A program made the translations under genes and the position numbers. From Perkinsus olseni (lineage: Eukaryota > Perkinsozoa > Perkinsida > Perkinsidae): DNA of 64,000 nt. Within the stretch, counting starts at the first letter, position 1. Every line of letters starts with the position of its first letter. The stretch spans positions 124,001 through 188,000 of the forward strand of contig JABANP010000031.1 in the NCBI GenBank assembly GCA_013115135.1, in the 5' to 3' direction. Below, one piece after another: positions 56,905 to 64,000 of this stretch. The notes beneath the pieces are model-generated. The model did not search any database. It was not told the origin of the DNA and saw only the letters and a program-made list of their open reading frames with translations.

Positions 56905-57942
56905 CACCATTTCCAGACCTACTTAGTGAAACCCCAGAGCAATTTAACAAAGCCCAGACCAAATTAGTAAAACCCCAAAGCAATTTAATAAAGCCCAGAG
57001 CAAATTAGTATAACCGCAAAGCAATTTAATTTTATGGAAGACCAATTTAGTAGAGCCCAACAAGGTCACTAGCAAGTACGGAAAACTCACAGCGTCAGCC
57101 TACATGAAGTAAGCCCTCGGTATCCTACAGATCGCAGGTTGAAGTTTAATTGTTAAACATTCGATACCGGGGCTCCGACTGGCATGCCTTCCATAGCTGA
57201 GCAACCGGGGTACAATGTTTGGGCGTGATCGAAGCGTCGTATAAAAAGTTACGGAGTGAGCGCTTTAACCCCCTTTTGAAGCTACTTCCTCCAGTACAGC
57301 AGGAGGTATTCTGCCTTCATTCCACCGCCACTCATGGCGAGTCCCCGGGCCGGGAGGTACGAACCGGATGCATCTCGCGTGCCGACTATTAGTCGGCTGA
57401 AACCGTAACACAGGGGTTTGGGAGGAGACGGGTGCGAGCGTGGTCGTCGGACTAGGCCGGCCCGGCGCTTGCGCGCAACGACTGCGCTCGTATCCGTGAC
57501 AGCCGTCGGAGGTCAAAGCTAGGATCCAGACCGGTTGGCGGCGATCCGAGTTTGTACAGGTTGACCTGCGGCGAGCTGTTCCCCCGTGTCTAGGTAAAAA
57601 AAATAAGCACGCTAGGGGCCAGTTCAGCCACTAGCGTCTCGACGTGGTCTTCGCATGAGGTCGCCGTCGCGCGCCCAGTTAGGGCCTGAAACCGTTGTGC
57701 CGGAACGCAGCTGAGATCCGCGCCGTGCGCGGGCCGAGGGCTAAGCCCCTGCACTAGTTTCACCCTCGTCGAACCCTACGGGTTTAAATCTACAGACTAA
57801 ATTGCTCTGGGGTTTTACTATTTTGGTTTGGGCTTTATTAAATTGCTCTGGGGTTATACTAATTTGGCCTGGGCTTTATTAAATTGCTCTGGGGTTTTAC
57901 TAATTTGGTCTAGGGTTTTACTAAGTAGGTCTGGAAATGGTG
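56905..57942. mobile_element. Non-autonomous DNA transposon, 1,038 bp, TA target
   Basis: Both ends read CACCATTTCCAGACCTACTT in inverted orientation and are flanked by TA (56903-56904 and 57943-57944). Inside each end is a subterminal array of an about 41-bp unit (AGCAATTTAATAAAGCCCAG with ACCAAATTAGTAAAACCCC), three to four units per side, again inverted relative to each other. The 700-bp core carries no transposase and only short open frames. TA duplication suggests mobilisation by a Tc1/mariner-type enzyme; the subterminal arrays would serve as binding sites. Confidence 0.8.
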
Positions 57943-58328
57943 TAGAGTACTCCATACAGATAGCTTTTTTGAAATTATCAATTATCACAAAAGCATGATA
58001 CACCCAGTCATGCCAAACAACAAATCGTCTTAATCTGTCTTATCCGGCGAACTGGGTCAAGAACTGAGCGGTCAGACTTCATCAGCCGGTCGCCACTCTA
58101 CTCGAGGCTTGAGTCGGTCCTCGGCAGGCAAACAGCTGGGCGCTTTACGGCTCACCAAGCCAACTCCGAGTTCCAGACCCAGATGAACCCTGCTTCTGGA
58201 CTGCCGCCCTGGGTTCCGGCTTCGGTCCCCCATCCACTCCTTGGGTCCTCCTCTCCTGACCTTCCGCTGAACCCCATCAACGGGGCTGCGCCATGCTATC
58301 ACCACCACTAAAACTAGAGTTAACTCAT
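57943..58328. other. No gene supported
   Basis: Between two mobile elements; only short open frames. Confidence 0.5.
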
Positions 58329-58377
58329 TAATGAAGGCTAACTTGTTAAACTAGGTTGAATACCGATACGGATGGTC
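58329..58377 (+). repeat. 49-bp direct repeat, left copy
   Basis: Matches 62862-62910 with two mismatches (core ACTTGTTAAACTAGGTT and TACCGATACGGATGGTC). The two copies bracket 4.5 kb of repetitive DNA. Confidence 0.85.
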
Positions 58378-58399
58378 GCGTCGCTCCGCCATCGTAGTA

Positions 58400-58679
58400 C
58401 AGCCCTCCAAATAAATTTGGAATGTCGTGATTTTCTCGCCGCCAGCTCCAACTGGGACGAGTTACGAAACGAAATTCATAGAGATTATATAGATTATTTG
58501 GCACATTTTTCGAGGGACCCTCCGAGATCTCGGCACCCATTAAGAGTTGTGGTCTGAAACTTTGGGGATATACTCGGTAGGGTCCTAGAAGGTATCTCTA
58601 TGAATTTCGTTTCGTAACTCGTCCTAGTTGGAGCTGGCGGCGAGAAAATCACGATATTCCAAATTTATTTGGAGGGCTG
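58400..58679. mobile_element. Foldback MITE, 280 bp, TA target
   Basis: The first and last about 85 bp are inverted copies with two mismatches (ends CAGCCCTCCAAATAAATTTG), flanked by TA on both sides (58398-58399, 58680-58681). The loop of about 110 bp has no coding capacity. Probable Tc1/mariner-type MITE of recent insertion, unrelated in sequence to the larger element at 56.9 kb. Confidence 0.85.
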
Positions 58680-58980
58680 TAGTTGGTGGCGTAGGCAAGA
58701 AACCGTGAGGCGAGCGAGCTCCGACCACGTCCCACCTGCCGTGACCCAGTCAAGGCTAGACAGCGATGATTGATTTTCTCAGTTAGTTTCAAGAATTGGA
58801 GAGTACGCCCGAGTCGGGCTTCTTTGCTCTTTCAATCTGTTTCTCGTGGCTGAGCCACGGCGGCTCGCCCGGCAGACCGCTGTTGACGTTACTCCGCCGT
58901 CCGTCTATCCGTAATAGGCTTAGCGGACAGGTCGAGTGCGATCAACGCGGCGTCCAAGGGTGGTCGCTTCCAGAGGCTTG

Positions 58981-59396
58981 GCAAGCTCGCATATGACTCT
59001 TCACGAAGACAGGCCTGGTCTGCTGGACGTCATTGCAAGCCCGCGTATGCCTTTTCACGAGGACAGGGCTCGTCTGCCAGACCGCTTTGCAAGCCCGCGT
59101 ATGCCTCTTCGCGAGGACAGAGCTGGTCCGCTGGATCGCACTTGGCAAGCTTGCGTACGCCTCTTCATGATGGCATGGATGGTCTGCTGGATCGCACTTT
59201 GCAAGCTCGCGTATGCCTCTCCACGAGGGCAGGAATGGTGTGCTGGGTGCCATCGCAAGCCCACGTATGCCACTTCGCGTGGACAGGGCGGGTCCGTTTG
59301 AGCGTGTCCCAGGCCCGTGTATGCATCTCCACGAGGATTGGGCACGTCCGCTGGGCGCTATTGCAGGCACGTGAATGCCTTTGCACAAGGACACGG
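58981..59396 (+). repeat. Minisatellite, about 54-bp unit, eight copies
   Basis: Units begin GCAAGCTCGCATATG or variants (GCAAGCCCGCGTATGCC) and continue with CTTCACGAGGACAGGGCTGG and a GGATCGC-type end. Unit length is 54 bp with small changes (53-56), so an 18-residue protein repeat (PRMPLHEDRA type) is open for parts of the array but does not stay in one frame. Probably non-coding or a dead coding repeat. Confidence 0.85.
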
Positions 59397-60534
59397 TAGG
59401 CCTCGCTCACCCGCATCAGGACTGTCGGCTGCATGCCGTAGTGTCACGCTGCGCCGTCTTTGCCGGAGATCTGCCACTCGCGAGCGACTCCGCACAAGGA
59501 GTCTTTGCCGAACCTCTACAGTCGAGGACAGGGGTGTCTGCCAAGGTCTCACAAGCTCCCGTGACAGGGACCGGGGTGCTCAATCGCGAAGACATGTCGA
59601 GTGCCACTGGCCAGGATATGGCGGTGCATGCCCGCTGTGGGCCGCAAACAAGTGGCACAGTGTGAGGCCATCCTATCCTTTGAGGGCATGCCAGGCAGTG
59701 CCTGGCAGGCACCGGCAGTCCCATGAAGCGAAGAAAAGTCAGCGTTCGTTTCGATGGTTGGCGCCGGCGGCACCACCGGGACTGGCACCGTGAGGCGTGG
59801 CGACACATGAGGCCGAAACATTTGCACCTGGGTTCAACACGTGAACTCAAGCCCGAGATTTCTCCCATGAAACATCCCTTCAGAAGGGATCGATTACGGC
59901 TGTCCCACTGTGGGACTCCCACACTCCGTTCGGCACCGGCGGTGTCCGTCGGGCGGACATCGTCGGGCGATCATCGCCCCGATGAGTTAAAAGCCAAACG
60001 CAGGATTCCACGCCGGACGGGACCAGTAGTCGCTGACCAGTGGTCCACTGATCAGACCACTAGGCTCACTTTGCCGTACTTATACGAGGTTTTGGGTACC
60101 TGGTTTCCCTGTCTTGCCTCAACGCGCGTGAGCGGATTCACGTCATATTACTCGCGTCAGCTGCGCGCACTGTAGAAAAGAATCTGTTCAACAGATGTTC
60201 GCCGCCCCATGAGAAAATGGCTTGGGCCCGTCCCGTCCGTCGCATAGCACCGAGAGGAAAGTTAACCCTGGCAGTGTCACTGTCGCATGGGGTTGCAGCA
60301 ACCCGGTTGCTCGCTCAAAATGCGAGGGCAACACAGTGCTTTACTAGTCATCGCTTAGTGGGTGGCGTCACTCGTCAAGAGGCGCTGATGATAGTAGATT
60401 GATAGAAGAGCTAGGAAAGCTCTGAAATCGCGGGCCTCATTTTCTCACTCACCACCATGGGCAAGTTTGTCGCACTGCAATGACTAGCAGCGATCATAGC
60501 TTTCCTGAGTGTCTCTGCGGAGACGGAAATCAGT
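59397..60534. other. Unassigned, probably LINE-related or decayed DNA
   Basis: Several overlapping open frames of 60-168 codons are GC-rich and arginine-rich in multiple frames, which is typical of composition rather than coding. Nothing is recognised before the LINE C-terminal frame. Confidence 0.4.
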
Positions 60535-60966
60535 GTGAGGACTCTTCGGCGGTATCAAAGAGAAGCTGGCCGTCTTTCACTGCGCAAGTGGTGGTCAGAC
60601 AAGAGAGCCAGCCTGGGCACTTCTGTCAACGACTTCTTTTACTGCGCTTCACACGCTCGTTTATGGATCCGCGGGGAAGTCACGGCAGCTAGCAGTGCCG
60701 TTGTATTCGGAAGGGCCCCAACCCCAGCCCATCTCTATAGATACGGGGTGGTCAACTCGCCAGAGTGTGACTGTGGGGCGCCGGTGGGGAACACGCGGCA
60801 CTACCTCCTCTCCTGTCCGCTCCTGGAGCAGGCTAGGAATAGGGTCAAAGGTGGTTTCCCCTACCATTTATATAAACTAATTGTTGATTTGAAGCGACGC
60901 AAGTCCTTCAATCAACTTTGTTCGGCCCTCATGCGGTATCTCGATGCTCGCAGGGGCTTATTGTAG
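60535..60966 (+). pseudogene. LINE (non-LTR retrotransposon) 3' end, C-terminal zinc knuckle
   Basis: A 143-codon frame ending at TAG carries the post-RNase H tail of LINE-type polymerases: LRKWWSDKRASLGTSVNDFF, LYRYGVVNSPECDCG and GNTRHYLLSCPLLEQAR, forming a C-x-C...H...C metal-binding knuckle. No reverse transcriptase or RNase H domain is found upstream, so the copy is strongly 5'-truncated, as is usual for target-primed insertions. The 3' end is followed by an A-rich tail. Confidence 0.8.
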
Positions 60967-61035
60967 TGCCGGGTAGGCACAACTTTTGGTTTTCCGCCTC
61001 TGTTTTGGACGAGGCCCACCATTGAATATTTGCTG

Positions 61036-61067
61036 TAAAAAAACAAAAAAAACAAAAACAAATAAAT
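61036..61067 (+). repeat. A-rich tail of the LINE copy
   Basis: A run of A interrupted by single C (AAAAAAACAAAAAAAACAAA...) about 70 bp after the LINE stop codon, followed by a short AGC repeat. This marks the 3' end of the insertion and its strand. Confidence 0.75.
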
Positions 61068-62861
61068 AGCAGCAGCAGGAGCAAGCGTCGGAGGACTGGC
61101 GACCGGGACGGTGACCGCGAGGATGGAGGAAGATGCAGATGAAGTCGGTTGAAGCCTTAGAGCAGGAAGACGTGATGACTAATTCATGTATTGCTCGTTA
61201 TTAAGGAACGTTTCAATCGCAATGACTAGCAGCCAGCCATGTGCCTCGTTTGGCCTTCGCTCGTAAACCCGCTGCGTAAGAGATCGATCCTCCCGCTCGC
61301 AGCAAGCAACCGAGTCACGCCGGAGTTAGGTAACCTAACTTAGGTTAACCGTCCAGGGCGATATCGGAAGCCGAGCGAATCGGTCAGGCCGTTGGGTATC
61401 CCAACTCGGGACTATCCAGAGATCGCGGCACGAATCGTGCCGCACGATCATCGTGCCAGGCGCTCGGGAACTCACAAGTGTCCTAGCGACCTTCGGTTAA
61501 GTTGAGCCAATATCTAATCTTTCAGGCCACCAGGCCACCATCAGACCTTCGCGAGGCCTGTTGTCGAACAGTGATTGAGTGACTTGCCGAGTCATGAAGC
61601 ACAGGGTCGCGTGCACGCCACTCGCGGCTGCAGCAGTTAAAGCACCACAGCCTACTGTCAGTCTGATAGTGTCAGCAGGATGGCATTAGCTGCGGTGACC
61701 GCTGGGCAGTGTGATAGATATTCAGGGAGAAATTCTCTCGGAGAATAATTGTCAGGGCCTGACCCCAGATTCCGAAGCTTGAAGAAGTGCGCAGAGCGTC
61801 AAGCGTTGGACTTCAGCCTGAGACACTGTCCGGCACACGCATTATATGGGGCGCGCATTAGCGGCTAGCAGCCGCCACCGGCGGTTGCGGTTCGTTCAGA
61901 GACTGCATACCCGCTACAGCGATACGAGTCACCGATTCGTCGTGTGATACGACTCGTGTCACACGACTCGTGTAGCATGAGCAGCCGTATCGAAGTGCGA
62001 CTAGCACTTTGGTGTGCCCTGTCCAAACAGACTGTTTGAACTGTTTGAAACAGTAGGCTAAGTCGAGGGCGCTTGGTCGATGGTCGAACTAACGAGGCGA
62101 TTCGGGATCGCGCACCGCAGTGTAGCATACGGGATAGATTGAGTGGATCACTCGCAGCGAAACGTCAAGCTTCGAGAATATTTGCGTGCGAGATTTGGAC
62201 CAAGTCGCTCGATGATTTGGACCCTGCGGTTGGACCCACCTAGACTAGGTGGCCTAGTTCAAGAACTAGCGTCGGGGGTCTCGGGATGCGATGGCTAGCC
62301 TGCCCGTATCTCACGACCGGTAATCTGAGTCAGATAATGTCATACTCATGGTCACAGGCACGCCTGAGTCAGACAATATGAACTTGCGGCCCATTGGCAG
62401 GACCTGGACATCGGTAAGGTACTATGTTTCGCGGGTCCGACCCGCCGGGTCGCGGCTGCTTTCTGGGCCCAGGTATCTGGTGCTGTTCGGTTTTCGCATC
62501 AACTTAGTGAGAGAGCTAGCAGTTTATTGAGCGCTAACTCAGCATCGGTATGTAGCGCGAGACTGTTGCATGTCAACGACCACGCGTGGAAGACGCAGAT
62601 CCAGGTCTAGACCTTCAGGCCTACTAGAGCCTTGGGGGCTCCAAATTCGAGCTGAGTAGCTGCGCGGACTTCAGTCAGGGAGAACTCGCCTGTTGCTTGT
62701 CGGGTCTGGTAATGGGAGCAAGTACCGAAGAGGGTGTAGACACGCACTGTCGGCAGACTCAGGCTCTGGGTCGCCGAATGTGTCTTGCCCTCGTCGGTGC
62801 TTCACGGGCCGGTTCGTACCGAACCGACCTACCAGACCCACGCGACCAGGAGTGGGATATT
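61068..62861. other. No gene supported (1.8 kb)
   Basis: Open frames are short and without motifs. Small local inverted repeats occur (for example around CGACTCGTGTCACACGACTCG near 61950), but no element can be defined. Confidence 0.5.
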
Positions 62862-62910
62862 TAATGAAGGTTAACTTGTTAAACTAGGTTAAATACCGAT
62901 ACGGATGGTC
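62862..62910 (+). repeat. 49-bp direct repeat, right copy
   Basis: Second copy of 58329-58377. Confidence 0.85.
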
Positions 62911-63093
62911 AAGCGATGGACTCCATCGGATGGAGAGGTGGCTAACAATGGTTTAGCGATGAAATGTAGTGGAATTTTGAATGAGGGTTTTGCCAGCCAC
63001 CAGAAAAGTCAATGGTAGAACTGGAAGCTCCGGCGTTGAGGAGATCTTGTGTGTGGCCTCGGCGGAGAGAGTGGGAGGAGAATGAATTCCAAG

Positions 63094-63602
63094 TTGGCGG
63101 CAGAACTGTCAAATGCGAGTTTGGTAATGAACAGCTCGATGATGGAAGACAGGTTACACGGCTCGAGATCCTCCTCGGCGAGAATGACATGTCGACAGGG
63201 AAAGTGCATTGTCCCGCGGCTGGTGGCAGAACTGGCTTCGACATGGGGTGATGGGGATACACGCTACGGCCCCTTCATCTCATTCCGTCATGTTCACGCA
63301 GGTACCTATGGGGCAGCATTATGTGGTTTAATCTAGACGCCCCCGGCGGTGGCTATGGACCGTCGTATGAGTTCAAGGGGGATGGCTCGGTCAATGACCC
63401 TCTCGCGAGCGTGCGTTGGAGTGCCGGGGGTGCTATCAGAAGCCTTAAATCTAGTGCTTCGGCAAGCTATGAGGAGACTGAGAAAATCTGCATGGCCGGG
63501 ATCACAGCTCTGAAAAAGAAGTTTCTCACCTATGAAGATCTGTGCACCAAGAACTACGCTATCGGCAAAGAAGTCCTTCGTGCTGGTGGGGTCAAGCTTT
63601 GA
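63094..63602 (+). pseudogene. Family B copy 6, 5'-truncated
   Basis: Homology to copy 4 begins inside exon 2 (near GGCAGAACTGTCAAATG) and continues through the exon 2 donor at 63247-63248 and exon 3 (63302-63602), with nearly all residues conserved (DGSVNDPLASVRW, EKICMAGITALKKKF, YEDLCTKNYA). The signal-peptide exon is missing: the DNA before 63090 is unrelated, although its frame stays open back to 63012 and could add a new, non-secretory N terminus. Either a dead fragment or a chimeric gene. Confidence 0.65.
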
Positions 63603-64000
63603 TCATCAAAGTGAAGAAGATGCTGAGTTGATCCGTTGGCCGAGTTTGGAAAAGTTATTGTTAAGTCGATCGTCTTTCTTTATCAGCGCTTCCCCTGTTG
63701 CCTGTGGATCAGCACCATAACCATGATAACGATGTTGTTGTTTGTGTGCGACTATTCACCTTCCGTGTTTTACAAGTTAAAATGGATTATCAGTACGCGC
63801 CTGCCATCATGCGCACTGCGCTAAATATCAACGCTACAGCGATCCGCTAACTGAGCATATCGGCAGGAATCTAAGTATACTCCAAGTAACGCCAGGATAT
63901 TGAAGAGGTTCATGCCGGCACGCAATAGAGCTTGCTGAGCAAGGACTAGATTGTGCAGGCGCACAACGATGAAACCTGAGCTTAGCTTGACGCTAGTTGA
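63100..64000. repeat. Segmental duplication, right copy (cut by window end)
   Basis: Matches 54362-55260 throughout, including 3' flank markers CCATGATAACGATGTTGTTG and GCATATCGGCAGGA. Confidence 0.85.
63969..64000 (+). CDS. Start of second copy of the 117-residue protein (partial)
   Basis: ATG followed by KPELSLTLV matches the gene at 55228 with one substitution; the rest lies beyond the window. Confidence 0.4.
   Translation, partial: MKPELSLTLV

Noticed and set aside
58981..59396. CRISPR-like array of regular repeats
   Set aside because: The whole 54-bp unit is repeated, with no unique spacers; it is a minisatellite in a eukaryotic genome.

Overview
This window is nuclear DNA from a flagellated unicellular eukaryote. 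The genes are cut into short exons by GT-AG introns, mostly about 45-190 bp, such as four exons for a 105-residue protein. There are four eukaryotic-type tRNA genes. Two recognisable genes belong to the motile axoneme: a complete dynein light chain of the DNAL4 type, and a long gene resembling the central-pair protein SPAG17/PF6. Base composition is near balanced. Relics of Mutator-like, LINE-like and LTR-type elements are present. Lineage-specific secreted families and one spliced-leader-like 22-mer (31509-31530) make a Perkinsus-like alveolate my best guess. That is an inference, not a demonstration.

Layout. 0.7-5.3 kb holds exons of one or more plus-strand genes with EF-hands and a charged coiled-coil end, plus a minus-strand tRNA-Glu. 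5.8-6.5 kb is the DNAL4 gene. 6.4-19.4 kb is a repeat-rich locus with three minus-strand copies of a secreted-protein gene. Their repeat unit carries copies of the last exon of DNAL4, a degenerate LTR-element gag lies beside the first copy, and a FLYWCH/MULE transposase inactivated by two stop codons sits inside the third unit. 19.4-22.1 kb has no supportable gene. 22.1-22.6 kb is a three-exon basic protein. 23-25.1 kb has unrecognised coiled-coil exons. 26.5-38.2 kb is the SPAG17-like gene, with tRNA-Leu in an intron and tRNA-Trp just downstream. 38.9-44.3 kb carries exons of a single-pass membrane protein, other unrecognised proteins and an EF-hand-like protein. 44.6-45.7 kb is an intronless secreted protein on the minus strand.

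46.7-64 kb is dominated by a second secreted family. It has three exons: a signal-peptide exon, then two exons carrying four conserved cysteines. Three full copies, a divergent full copy, a stop-containing pseudogene and a 5'-truncated copy are present. The family is interrupted by a JmjC-domain gene (50.4-52.1 kb, with an antisense tRNA-Pro in an intron). From 56.6 to 62.9 kb the DNA is almost wholly mobile or repetitive: a 1.04-kb element with TA-flanked inverted repeats, a 280-bp foldback element, a 54-bp minisatellite and the 3' end of a LINE. The last 0.9 kb duplicates 54.36-55.26 kb.

The window therefore combines a few conserved flagellar and chromatin-type genes with two expanding families of secreted proteins in a transposon-rich setting. 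This is the pattern expected of fast-evolving surface or effector loci in a parasitic or symbiotic protist, though no function can be assigned to either family from sequence alone.
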